Source: an uncultured bacterium
GTDB lineage: Bacteria; Bacteroidota; Ignavibacteria; Kapaibacteriales; UBA2268
Reading direction: 5' to 3'
NCBI GenBank assembly: GCA_937875295.1
Contig: CALLXS010000008.1
Location: 1 to 31,677 of the forward strand
DNA: 31,677 nucleotides
Made by a program: the position numbers and the translations under genes. Shown here piece by piece: positions 23,497 through 31,677 of the stretch. The stretch's first letter is position 1. Every line of letters begins with the position of its first letter. The notes beneath the pieces are model-generated. The model was not told the origin of the DNA. It saw nothing but the letters and a program-made list of their open reading frames with translations, and searched no databases.

Positions 23497-24978
23497 TTAA
23501 TAGTTATCAATTTGCGCTCTTTGTAATTGGTCAGAATAATCGATATATACCGTTTTCCATTCTGTGAATATATCAAATGCAGTCCAACCCCCCTCGCGAT
23601 GACCATTACCTGTTCCTTTCACACCACCAAATGGCATATGAGCTTCAGCACCAATAGTAGGACTATTAATATATGTGATACCAGCTTCTATATCTCTAAC
23701 AGCTTGAAAAGCAGCATTTACATTTGTAGTATAAATTGAAGATGATAATCCATATTCGCAATGGTTTTGTAATTCGATAGCATCTTCTAAAGATTCAGCC
23801 TTAGTAACTGAAAGTATTGGACCGAATACTTCTTCATTAAATAAACGCATATCTTTAGTAATATCAGCAAAAATAGTAGGCTCAAAGAAATAACCTTTAG
23901 CTAAATCACCTTCTACGGCTCTTTTTCCACCACAAATTAATCTTCCACCATCTTCTTTTGCAATTTGGCAATATTTTTCTATATTTTTAAGTGATGCTTC
24001 ATGAATAACAGGTCCTACTTCATTTCCTGCGATTAAGCCATCACCAAGTTTTAATTTATTTGCTCTTTCTGCTAAAATTGAAATTACTTTCTCATAGCAA
24101 TCTTTATGAACAATTAATCTTGATGTAGCTGTACATCTTTGTCCTGTAGTACCAAAAGCACCCCATAGTACTCCCTCAATCGCTAAGTCCATATTTGCAT
24201 CTGGCATAATGATTTGTGCATTTTTCCCACCCATTTCGAGTGATACTTTTTTATTTAATCTTCCGCCAATTTCAGCAATTTTGCAGCCGATTTCAGTAGA
24301 GCCAGTGAATCCAATTACATTTACATCAGGATGCTCTACTATCATACTACCCATATTTCCTTTGCCAAGAATTACATTAAATACTCCTTTTGGGAAGCCT
24401 GCTTCTTCGAGGATTTCAGCGAATACCACTCCAGCGTGAGGGGCATCTTTAGATGGTTTATAAATAACGGTGTTGCCTGCAGCTAAAGCAGGTAAGATTT
24501 TCCATGATGGCACAGCAATTGGAAAATTAAAAGCAGTAATTACTCCAACCACACCAATAGGCACTCTAAAAGATAAATTCATTTTATTAGGCATTTCTGA
24601 TGGTGCTGTATGACCGAAAAGTCTCCTTGTTTCGCTTGCTGCATAGTATGCTGTGTCGATCGCTTCTTGCACGTCGCCTTCAGTTTCGAAAGTTGGTTTG
24701 CCCATTTCGCGTGTCATAATTTTGCCAAGTTCTTTTTTTCTGCGAGTAAAAATATCAGCAGCTTTTCTCATTAAATCCCCACGTTTTGGAGCAGGAACAT
24801 TTTTCCAAGATTTATATGCAGCTTTTGCGGCAGCTACCGCTGCATTTACGTCTTCTTGCCCTGAGAGCGGGAATTCACCGATAATATCATCAGTATTTGC
24901 TGGAGAAATATTTTTGAAATATTCTTTAGAAATAGGTTCAACCCATTGGCCATTAATATAATTTTTGAATTTTTGCAT
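23497..24978 (-). CDS. NAD(P)-dependent aldehyde dehydrogenase
   Basis: A complete ALDH-superfamily enzyme of about 494 residues that oxidises an aldehyde to the acid. Numbered from the ATG at 24987, motifs are Asn154 in TAFNFPIAV, Lys177 in YKPSK, FTGSTEIG (227-234), general base Glu251 in SLEMGG and catalytic Cys285 in GQRCTATSR. The start at 24978 is slightly preferred because AAGG has better spacing to it than to the ATG at 24987. The end GAEAHMPFGGVKGTGNGHRE and TEWKTVYIDYS place it near alpha-ketoglutaric-semialdehyde and pyrroline-5-carboxylate type dehydrogenases, but the substrate cannot be fixed from sequence alone. No pathway partners adjoin. It is divergent from the 7TM-HD gene. 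Confidence 0.9.
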   Translation of the reverse strand: MQKFKNYINGQWVEPISKEYFKNISPANTDDIIGEFPLSGQEDVNAAVAAAKAAYKSWKNVPAPKRGDLMRKAADIFTRRKKELGKIMTREMGKPTFETEGDVQEAIDTAYYAASETRRLFGHTAPSEMPNKMNLSFRVPIGVVGVITAFNFPIAVPSWKILPALAAGNTVIYKPSKDAPHAGVVFAEILEEAGFPKGVFNVILGKGNMGSMIVEHPDVNVIGFTGSTEIGCKIAEIGGRLNKKVSLEMGGKNAQIIMPDANMDLAIEGVLWGAFGTTGQRCTATSRLIVHKDCYEKVISILAERANKLKLGDGLIAGNEVGPVIHEASLKNIEKYCQIAKEDGGRLICGGKRAVEGDLAKGYFFEPTIFADITKDMRLFNEEVFGPILSVTKAESLEDAIELQNHCEYGLSSSIYTTNVNAAFQAVRDIEAGITYINSPTIGAEAHMPFGGVKGTGNGHREGGWTAFDIFTEWKTVYIDYSDQLQRAQIDNY

Positions 24979-25150
24979 TTGTTGCATCCTTGTAATTTAT
25001 TTATAAGAAAAAAATTTTTTGCGTAATATAAATTAGATTTACAATTTACGAATATTTTATTTTATATATGCAAAAAAATAAATAAAAAAATGAATTTCCT
25101 AAAAGAAAAAAATAATTAACAATTTATTTTTATATTTGTTGTCTAAAATA

Positions 25151-25181
25151 TTTGTAGTTTGAAAATAATTTCATACTTTTG
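25151..25181 (+). promoter_or_regulatory. Bacteroidota-type promoter of the 7TM-HD gene
   Basis: TTTG (25151-25154), a 19-base spacer and TACTTTTG (25174-25181) give an exact match to the -33 TTTG and -7 TAnnTTTG pattern of Bacteroidota sigma factor ABfA. Transcription would start near 25187, leaving a leader of about 55 bases. The rest of the 254-base divergent gap (24988-25241) holds nothing else I can name. Confidence 0.55.
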
Positions 25182-25241
25182 AATTATTCAATATTGTTAT
25201 ATTTTTTAAAATCTCTCATAAAGTTTATTAAGATTAAATAA

Positions 25242-27452
25242 GTGAAAAAAAGATTATTATTTAATGATAAGCCACGTCATAGTGGTAATATAGATGAAAT
25301 GGATACAAGTTTCGTAGCTATGCGGAACAAAGTATTTATTATTTTATTAACTATTGTGATTTGTTCAATTTTCTTTATTTTTCATTTTAATGAGAGAATA
25401 TATGAAAATAAATTTTATAATATAGAGCCGGGCTATATATGGACCGACCAAAGTATATATACTAAATTTAGCTTTCCTATCTATAAAAATGATGAAAATT
25501 ATCAGAATGAAGTAAAAATTGCTCGTCGATTAGCTCTGCAAGTATTTGTACTCGAAGAGAATTCTCCTCAAAAATCTAAGATTATTATCGATAGCACAAT
25601 TAAAAACTTAATTGATAATGCGAATTCCAATCGTAATAACACAAATATTACAAGAAGAAATAGAAACAACAATTCTCAAAGCTTTGAAATAATAGAAGCA
25701 AATAAATTTAGGAAAATTTCCGAATATGTAGATAATTTTTTCAAAATGGCTTATAGTCGTGGATTAGTCGATATTTCTTTAGAAAATATTACTAATCCGG
25801 AAATTTCTGTCAGAGTAGGAAATAATTTACTAGAAAAAATATATAGTAAATTTGATTTGCTCGACTCAAATCAATTTATTGATAGAGCTACAACTTATTT
25901 TCGCGAAAATTTAAATGAATACGATGCTCAGGTAGCTTTAAATATTGCAAAAAAAGCTATTAAACCTAATATAATTTATTCTCAAGAACTTTCAAACAGA
26001 TCAAAGCGTATAGCTGAAGAATCTGTGACTAAGACAAATGGAATAGTCAGAGAAGGCGATATCATCGTACGCAAGGGACAGCCTATAAATAGTGAGGTTA
26101 TAAATAAATTACAGTCCTACGAAAGAGCTCGAATGAATGTGGGCTTCAGTACTCAATCATTCTGGACAATTATTGGTAGTATTGGGCATGCTACTATCAT
26201 ATATTTAATTTTACTGATTTATTTATTCGTTCTAAGGAAAAAGATTTTTTATAATAATTTTCTTATGAGCATTATTAGCTCTTTCCTAATAATCAGTGCC
26301 TTTATGACTTATTTATCATTGCAGATTCAGCTAAATTTACCTTTTGAATATTTAGTTATAATTCCGGCGCTTTCGACTCTTGCCACAATTGTCCTCGATT
26401 CTCGTACTGCCTTTTGTATTACTGTTACTATGGTATTAATGTTCGCCGGTATACGCGGTAATGATTATGATGCAGGCACTGCGATGCTATTTGCCGGTAC
26501 ATTATCTTCATATACTGTAAGAGATATTAAAAGCCGCACGCAAGTATTTAAATCAATGTTCTTTGTGTTTATAGGATTTGTAATACCAGTAGTTTTCTTT
26601 GGATTAGAGCGTTCAGCAGATTTAGGACAGATTTCTTTAAGATTAGCAACAGTTGCAGTAAATTCAGCAGTTTCGCCATTAATTACTTTTGGTCTATTAT
26701 TTGTAATTGAAAGGATTTCTAACGTAACTACTGACTTAGGTCTTCAAGAATATGATGACTTAAATCATCCACTTCTATTAAGGCTAAATGAGCAGGCACC
26801 TGGTACATATCAGCACACGATGGCAGTAGCAATGTTAGCTGAAAAATCTGCTTCTGCGATAAATGCTCATGAATTACTTACTAAAGTTGGTGCATATTTC
26901 CATGATATTGGTAAACTTGCAGTACCTCAGATATTTGTCGAGAACCAAGGTGAACTCCCTGCAATTCACGAAGGTCTTTCACCAAAAGAAAGTGCTGATT
27001 TAATTCGGAATCACATAAAAGAAGGTATTTTGCTTGCTAAGCAATATAAACTTCCTGCTCGCATAGTAGATTTTATCCCTATGCACCATGGCACTACATT
27101 AATTAAATATTTTTATGTAAAAGCACGCGAGCTTGCTAAAGATAAATCTGAAGTAAATGAAGACGATTATAGGTATTTAGGTCCTAAGCCAGCTACTAAG
27201 GAAACAGCTATATTAATGATATGCGATGCAGCTGAGGCTATGTCTCGTCTTGCAAATAATGACAGAGATAAATTAAATTCAATGCTAACTGATTTAATTC
27301 GTGATAGAATTATGGATGGACAATTCGAAGAATGTGATTTAAATTTTAAAGAAATAAATCAAATTAAAGAGACTTGTATCCGAAATTTAATTGCAGCGTC
27401 TCATAAAAGGGTAGAATATAAAAAACTCGATGATGAAGAAAACGAAAAATAA
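25242..27452 (+). CDS. 7TM-HD family cyclic-di-AMP phosphodiesterase, PgpH-like
   Basis: A 736-residue membrane hydrolase; GTG at 25242 is the start. A helix at ~29-48 is followed by an extracellular 7TMR-HDED domain (~50-300), with an Asn-rich stretch near 130-146. Seven helices occupy ~305-495. The cytoplasmic HD domain has the metal residues His525 in YQHTMAVA, His554-Asp555 in YFHDIGK, His591, His615-His616 in MHHGT and Asp662. The layout matches PgpH, which hydrolyses c-di-AMP to pApA; activity here is inferred. ybeY often follows such genes, but here ribH follows after 50 bases. A good promoter precedes it. Confidence 0.93.
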   Translation: MKKRLLFNDKPRHSGNIDEMDTSFVAMRNKVFIILLTIVICSIFFIFHFNERIYENKFYNIEPGYIWTDQSIYTKFSFPIYKNDENYQNEVKIARRLALQVFVLEENSPQKSKIIIDSTIKNLIDNANSNRNNTNITRRNRNNNSQSFEIIEANKFRKISEYVDNFFKMAYSRGLVDISLENITNPEISVRVGNNLLEKIYSKFDLLDSNQFIDRATTYFRENLNEYDAQVALNIAKKAIKPNIIYSQELSNRSKRIAEESVTKTNGIVREGDIIVRKGQPINSEVINKLQSYERARMNVGFSTQSFWTIIGSIGHATIIYLILLIYLFVLRKKIFYNNFLMSIISSFLIISAFMTYLSLQIQLNLPFEYLVIIPALSTLATIVLDSRTAFCITVTMVLMFAGIRGNDYDAGTAMLFAGTLSSYTVRDIKSRTQVFKSMFFVFIGFVIPVVFFGLERSADLGQISLRLATVAVNSAVSPLITFGLLFVIERISNVTTDLGLQEYDDLNHPLLLRLNEQAPGTYQHTMAVAMLAEKSASAINAHELLTKVGAYFHDIGKLAVPQIFVENQGELPAIHEGLSPKESADLIRNHIKEGILLAKQYKLPARIVDFIPMHHGTTLIKYFYVKARELAKDKSEVNEDDYRYLGPKPATKETAILMICDAAEAMSRLANNDRDKLNSMLTDLIRDRIMDGQFEECDLNFKEINQIKETCIRNLIAASHKRVEYKKLDDEENEK

Positions 27453-27502
27453 ATAATTTATAAAAAATAAACTGATTATATAATCCAAAAATATAAAATA
27501 AT

Positions 27503-27967
27503 ATGCCAAAAATTATTGAAGGAAAATACGAAGCTAAAGGCAAAAAATTTGCAATAGTAGTAGCAAGATGGAATCAATTTGTAGTATCAAAACTGCTCGA
27601 AGGAGCTATTGATGCTCTTAACAGAAATGGAGCTAACGATGACAACATTACTGTTGCATATTGTCCGGGTGCATTTGAAATACCAATAGTAGTAGAGAGA
27701 ATGGCTAGCTCAGGAAAATACGATGCTGTAATTGCAATTGGAGCAGTAATACGTGGCTCTACTCCTCATTTTGATTATATTGCTGCTGAAGTAACTAAAG
27801 GTATTGCGCAAGTATCTTTAAAAACTTCATTACCTTGTATTTATGGTGTGCTTACCACCGATTCAATAGAGCAAGCAATTGAAAGAGCTGGCACTAAGGC
27901 TGGTAATAAAGGTTTTGATGCTGCAATGAGCGCCATAGAAATGGTGTCGTTGTTTGAAAAGCTATAA
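27503..27967 (+). CDS. ribH: 6,7-dimethyl-8-ribityllumazine synthase
   Basis: A 154-residue enzyme making the penultimate riboflavin intermediate from 5-amino-6-ribitylaminouracil and 3,4-dihydroxybutanone phosphate; it usually forms 60-mer or pentamer shells. Motifs: ARWNQFVVSKLLEGA (21-35), PGAFEIPIV (55-63), AVIRGSTPHFDYI with catalytic His89, and GVLTTDSIEQAIERAG with Arg128. The length is typical. It follows the 7TM-HD gene by 50 bases and is likely cotranscribed. Other rib genes are not in the window. Confidence 0.97.
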   Translation: MPKIIEGKYEAKGKKFAIVVARWNQFVVSKLLEGAIDALNRNGANDDNITVAYCPGAFEIPIVVERMASSGKYDAVIAIGAVIRGSTPHFDYIAAEVTKGIAQVSLKTSLPCIYGVLTTDSIEQAIERAGTKAGNKGFDAAMSAIEMVSLFEKL

Positions 27968-27973
27968 AATATT

Positions 27974-28068
27974 ATTTTAAATATTAAATCAAATATTTGT
28001 TATTATTACTTATTAATAATATTTATTTATCCTTATTACTTAATTAATATTCAATTTTAAATATTAAA
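27974..28068 (+). repeat. 15-bp direct repeat upstream of the PorZ-like gene
   Basis: ATTTTAAATATTAAA occurs at 27974-27988 and 28054-28068, 80 bases apart in the AT-only gap of 150 bases. A 10-bp palindrome CAAATATTTG lies at 27990-27999. It may be a binding site pair or chance in such biased DNA. Confidence 0.3.
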
Positions 28069-28117
28069 CTTTTCTACTTTTTATTATTTAATATTTTTAT
28101 ATTACGGAAAACTAAAG

Positions 28118-30427
28118 ATGAAGAACAAAAAATTCTTGCTATTTTTATTCTCTATCTTGTTGTGCTATTATAATTTATCAGCTCAACAGGATAATTTTGA
28201 CTTAACAAATTGGGAAATTATAACCTCATATTCCGATATTCGCGAATTCTCAAAAGATAATAATGGCAAAATTTGGTGTGCTACAAATGGTGGGATCATT
28301 ATTTTTGATGAATCTAAACCTGATAATCAAATAGAATATATTGGTAGTAAAGAAGGAATAATTAGTCCTGACATTAGAAAAATAATATATCTGCAAAATA
28401 AAGAATTAATTCTTACGGGATCCTCTGATGGTATGCTTCAAATAATTGATAAAAATAAAAATATAGAAGCATTCAATGATATTAAAAATTATGGGTTCAT
28501 TAATCCTGAGATTACTGATATTGAAGTAAAAGATAATTTAATTTATATTTCCGGTGGATTTGGTATTACGATTTTTGATTTAAACAATAAAATATTTACT
28601 GAGACTATCACAAAAATTGCAAATTTCAATAGAAATACAAAAGTAAATAATATAAATATCAATGACAATATTATTTACGCATCTACTGAAGATGGATTAG
28701 CATATGCAACTACTAACAAGTTACTAGCTAATCCTGAAAATTGGCAAAATATACCATTTAAATCAGATACTACTCAGGCTATCCCCTCATTCAAATATAG
28801 AGCCATAAATACTGTAAAATTTAATAATGAAATTTATGCAATTATTAATAATAATCAAATTGCTAAAATGAATGCAAACCTAAATGATACATTATTTCTT
28901 GTGCAAACTCATGAAAGTTACCAGTATTTTACCGATTTTTTTGTTGTAAATAATAGACTTTATTTCAAAGATCAATTTAATTTAATCGAACCTACTTTAG
29001 GTGGCTTATTCACTAATATTCCGGAATATTTATATAAATTAGGCATATTAAATAATGTAATTATTTTGCAAGAAACTCCTCAATTAAAGGCGCTTCTATC
29101 TTTTAAAGAAGAGGGTTTTTATATTTATACTCCTGATACTTTAAAAGCAATCACATTAGAAAGCCCAAATACTTCAAAATATAAATCAAGTAGCGTAGAT
29201 ATTAATGGTAATTTATGGTTAGCTACTGCAGCCTATTTAGCTTCAGATCGTTCTGGCAAAGGTATTTCGGTATTGAAATCAAATGGTAAATGGTTGAATT
29301 ACAATATTCAAAGTAGAAATGAAATTACTACTAATTCATTTATTAATATCACTCCATTGCCTGATGGAAGGGTTTTTTCTGGTACTTGGGGCGGCGGACT
29401 CTATGAATTTATTCCTGAAAATGAGAACTTTAAAATCAATAAGTATGATACTTTAAATTCGCCATTTAATGGCGTGTCTCTTATTGATAATTATGTAGTC
29501 GTTGGGAAACCTCAAATTGACAAAAATGGCGATATATGGTCTATAAATACTTTATCTATTGCTGGAAAAAATTTATTGATTAAATTAGATAAAAGCGGTA
29601 ATTTTCATGGATTTGATTACCCTACATCTTTTTCTTCTCGCACTATGGTTTATTTAGTTATTGATGATGCTAATACTAAATGGTTTGCTAATCCCGAACC
29701 AGACGGTCTTTATTATTATAATGAATCAAATAATGTCTATGGACAAATAAATTCTTCCACTTTAAATTTCCTTAGTAGTTCGATTAATTCTCTTAAAATA
29801 GATAATAGAAATTGGATTTGGGTAGGAACTCCCTTAGGATTGAATGTAATATTAAACCCTACTTCAGTATTATCAAACAATAAATTGTCAATTAGAAAAA
29901 TTAACTTTTTAAATAATGTTGTAATAAATGATATTTATGTCGATGCTGTAGATAATAAATGGATTTCTACAAATCAAGGTATTTATGTAATTAATCCCGA
30001 TGGAAGTGATATTTTAAATCATTTTGATTCTAAAAATTCTCCACTTAAATCTGATATTGTGCATAGCGTTACGTCGAATAATAAGACTGGTAAGATTTAT
30101 ATAGTTTCCGAAGATGCTATTTATACTGCATCTTCGCTTTCTGTACAACCTAACGAAGTATATGATATAATCAGTTATCCTCAACCATTTGACCCGGATA
30201 GAGATTTATATATGACTATTGAAGGATTAGCTAAAGATAATTTTATAAAAATATTGACTCCTGACGGCAAATATATTAGGACAATTGAAGCTGTAGGAGG
30301 ACGTGCAATATGGGATGGGAAGGACGATAACGGGAAAATTATCAATAATGGAATTTACATGATTATAGCAAGCCAAAGCGATGGTGAGCAAACATCGGTA
30401 AGCAAAATCGCAGTTGAAAAAAAATAA
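28118..30427 (+). CDS. PorZ-like beta-propeller protein with a C-terminal FlgD-like/T9SS-type domain
   Basis: A 769-residue exported protein with a signal peptide (MKNKKFLLFLFSILLCYYNLSA, cut at SA-QQ). The N-terminal ~680 residues contain two-component-regulator-type propeller blades: IWCATNGGIIIFDE, NLWLATAAYL, GTWGGGLYEF, WIWVGTPLGLNV and KWISTNQGIYVIN, likely two propellers. The last ~89 residues (681-769) are an Ig-like domain with YPQPFDPDRD, LTPDGKYIRT, WDGKDDNGKIINNGIY and KIAVEKK at the end, the pattern of FlgD-like/T9SS C-terminal domains. Length and architecture match PorZ (about 776 residues in Porphyromonas), part of the outer-membrane attachment complex of the type IX secretion system. 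Identification is by architecture, so PorZ is a likely but not certain call. An alternative is an ordinary T9SS-exported propeller. No other por genes are nearby. Confidence 0.75.
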   Translation: MKNKKFLLFLFSILLCYYNLSAQQDNFDLTNWEIITSYSDIREFSKDNNGKIWCATNGGIIIFDESKPDNQIEYIGSKEGIISPDIRKIIYLQNKELILTGSSDGMLQIIDKNKNIEAFNDIKNYGFINPEITDIEVKDNLIYISGGFGITIFDLNNKIFTETITKIANFNRNTKVNNININDNIIYASTEDGLAYATTNKLLANPENWQNIPFKSDTTQAIPSFKYRAINTVKFNNEIYAIINNNQIAKMNANLNDTLFLVQTHESYQYFTDFFVVNNRLYFKDQFNLIEPTLGGLFTNIPEYLYKLGILNNVIILQETPQLKALLSFKEEGFYIYTPDTLKAITLESPNTSKYKSSSVDINGNLWLATAAYLASDRSGKGISVLKSNGKWLNYNIQSRNEITTNSFINITPLPDGRVFSGTWGGGLYEFIPENENFKINKYDTLNSPFNGVSLIDNYVVVGKPQIDKNGDIWSINTLSIAGKNLLIKLDKSGNFHGFDYPTSFSSRTMVYLVIDDANTKWFANPEPDGLYYYNESNNVYGQINSSTLNFLSSSINSLKIDNRNWIWVGTPLGLNVILNPTSVLSNNKLSIRKINFLNNVVINDIYVDAVDNKWISTNQGIYVINPDGSDILNHFDSKNSPLKSDIVHSVTSNNKTGKIYIVSEDAIYTASSLSVQPNEVYDIISYPQPFDPDRDLYMTIEGLAKDNFIKILTPDGKYIRTIEAVGGRAIWDGKDDNGKIINNGIYMIIASQSDGEQTSVSKIAVEKK

Positions 30428-30618
30428 TCTGATTTTTTACAGAAAACAATAATCATGCAACTAATTATAAATAAAAGATTTAATCCGTTTTAAAAAGCTA
30501 ATGTATAATTATTTTTAAAAATATTTTTAAAAATATTTGTGTATTAAAAAAATTATTTATAGTTTGAAGTATTAAAAAGTGAAATATTAAGTAAATATAT
30601 GCTAAAGGCAGGTGTGAA

Positions 30619-31551
30619 ATGAGCTTAAAAAACGAAAAAAAAGCAGAAAGTAGAGTCATCTTTCATTCTTTAAAAGATGCTTCTAAAGAACCCGACAAAG
30701 TTGTAATCTTAGATCTACATCTTAAAAAATTAAAAAGTATACCGGAAGAAGTGTATAATTTCCCTAATTTAGAAGAATTATATTTGATGAATAATAGTAT
30801 TACTGCTATTCCTCCTCATATCAAAGCAATTAAAAAGTTAGTGAAAATTGACCTTTCTGGAAATGAAATCTCTGTAATTCCAAAAGAATTATTCGAACTA
30901 AAAGAACTTAAAACATTAATTCTAAGTTGGAATAATATTGAAGAAATCCCCGATGGAATTGGTAATTTAACTAAATTAGAATGGTTAGGGCTTAATCATA
31001 ATAACATTAATAAAATATCAAAAGATATAGGTGGTTTAACTAATTTAAGAGAACTAGTATTAAGCGATAATGAAATTGATGAATTGCCTAATTCTATTTC
31101 TAAACTATCTTCAATGGAAAAGCTAAGGATTTCAAATAATTTAATAGAAGAATTGCCAAAAAACATCGGTCATATGAAAAATTTGACTAAATTAGAAGCT
31201 CATGAAAATAATATTATAAATATACCTGAATCAATTGGCGATTTAGAAAACTTAGAAAAACTTCGATTATATAAAAATTTAATAGAAGCCCTACCGGAGT
31301 CAATCGGAAATTGTAAAAAATTAGAAAAATTATTAATTTATGAAAATGAATTAGAAGCTCTGCCGGAATCAATCGGCAAATTATCGAAATTAGAAGAATT
31401 AGATGTCAGTAATAATGCTTTAAAATCATTACCAGAAGATATTTCCGGATTAATATCATTAGATAATTTAGATATTAGTAAAAACGACTTAGATTACAAT
31501 GCAGTTGATAAATTTGCTAAAATGATTCCTAATGCTAAGGTAGTCTTCTAA
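30619..31551 (+). CDS. leucine-rich repeat protein
   Basis: A 310-residue protein made almost wholly of LRRs, 10-11 units of about 23 residues (L-x-x-L-x-x-L-x-L-x-x-N-x-I/L-x-x-I/L-P-x-x-I/L-G pattern). There is no signal peptide or membrane helix, so it should be cytoplasmic; it is not an LPX-type secreted effector and has no attached kinase or GTPase domain. LRRs bind proteins; no partner or function can be read. AGGTG lies four bases before the ATG, a good ribosome binding site. Two units near the C-terminus (from 31291 and 31360) are nearly identical, a sign of recent duplication. A strong terminator follows. Confidence 0.92.
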   Translation: MSLKNEKKAESRVIFHSLKDASKEPDKVVILDLHLKKLKSIPEEVYNFPNLEELYLMNNSITAIPPHIKAIKKLVKIDLSGNEISVIPKELFELKELKTLILSWNNIEEIPDGIGNLTKLEWLGLNHNNINKISKDIGGLTNLRELVLSDNEIDELPNSISKLSSMEKLRISNNLIEELPKNIGHMKNLTKLEAHENNIINIPESIGDLENLEKLRLYKNLIEALPESIGNCKKLEKLLIYENELEALPESIGKLSKLEELDVSNNALKSLPEDISGLISLDNLDISKNDLDYNAVDKFAKMIPNAKVVF

Positions 31552-31610
31552 ATATTTGAATTTCACTTTTAATGTTATTTAATAAATAACAAATACATAT
31601 CACATTAATA

Positions 31611-31650
31611 AAAGAAAGAATTTATATTAAATATAAATTCTTTCTTTTTT
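31611..31650 (+). terminator. intrinsic terminator after the LRR gene
   Basis: AAAGAAAGAATTTATA (31611-31626) and TATAAATTCTTTCTTT (31632-31647) form a perfect 16-bp stem with a 5-base loop, ending in a T-run (TTTCTTTTTT). Confidence 0.9.
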
Positions 31651-31677
31651 ATCTCTATATATTATTAACTTTTATTG

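Noticed and set aside
24209..24961. Plus-strand open frames inside the aldehyde dehydrogenase gene
   Set aside because: They are shadows of a complete dehydrogenase with all catalytic residues on the other strand.
28021..28110. AT-only stretch as a replication origin or a small RNA
   Set aside because: It has no DnaA boxes, no stable fold and no terminator; such sequence is common in the gaps of this genome.
30500..30540. TATTTTTAAAAA direct/inverted repeats before the LRR gene as a mobile-element end
   Set aside because: Only A/T low complexity, no transposase or target duplication.

Overview
The window is made of two unlike parts. From about 3.37 kb to the end (about 28 kb) it is one continuous, very AT-rich chromosome segment. 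Its genes point to the Bacteroidota/Chlorobiota/Ignavibacteria group, and an uncultured Ignavibacteria- or Kapabacteria-like lineage would fit. The evidence is a PorZ-like type IX secretion protein, an outer-membrane beta-barrel protein of the Bacteroidota PorT/OMP type, a DPP5-like S9 peptidase, two promoters that fit the Bacteroidota TTTG/TAnnTTTG pattern, and weak or absent Shine-Dalgarno sites at many starts. This taxonomic call is inference from gene content. The first 3.37 kb is visibly richer in GC, uses different codons and carries low-GC Gram-positive (Firmicutes)-type genes, several cut at odd points. I read it as foreign, probably a chimeric assembly of two or more fragments.

Layout: 3-1487 is a partial ABC solute-binding lipoprotein. 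1657-1974 is a small secreted protein. 1926-2162 is a fragment of a Cys-rich Firmicutes protein family. 2159-3385 is an ABC-2 type permease without its N-terminus. The main segment then starts inside fabD and runs fabD(end)-fabG-acpP-fabF-rnc, the usual fatty-acid synthesis cluster with RNase III. Next on the + strand are an orphan chemoreceptor with a long HAMP-like repeat region, a small cupin and an unknown membrane protein. A block on the minus strand follows: a RelA/SpoT homolog, an MmcQ/YjbR protein, an unknown 154-residue protein, a propeller lipoprotein, then yidC-yidD-rnpA-rpmH (membrane insertion, RNase P and L34, the common bacterial cluster but without dnaA) and an exported S9 peptidase. 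The right end mixes strands: a membrane-anchored or exported cytochrome c (+), an outer-membrane barrel (-), folP (+), an aldehyde dehydrogenase (-), a 7TM-HD c-di-AMP phosphodiesterase-like protein (+), ribH (+), a PorZ-like propeller (+) and a leucine-rich-repeat protein (+).

Most genes are core housekeeping genes, and I see no CRISPR array, transposase, phage, toxin or defence cassette, rRNA or tRNA. No gene-free stretch exceeds 300 bases. The longest, 24988-25241, carries a good promoter candidate. The points most worth a second look are the chimeric 5' end, the altered hydrolase motif of the RelA/SpoT homolog, the hairpins at the starts of rnc and the chemoreceptor gene, and the hairpins flanking rnpA and rpmH. 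I do not see a convincing undescribed multi-gene system here.
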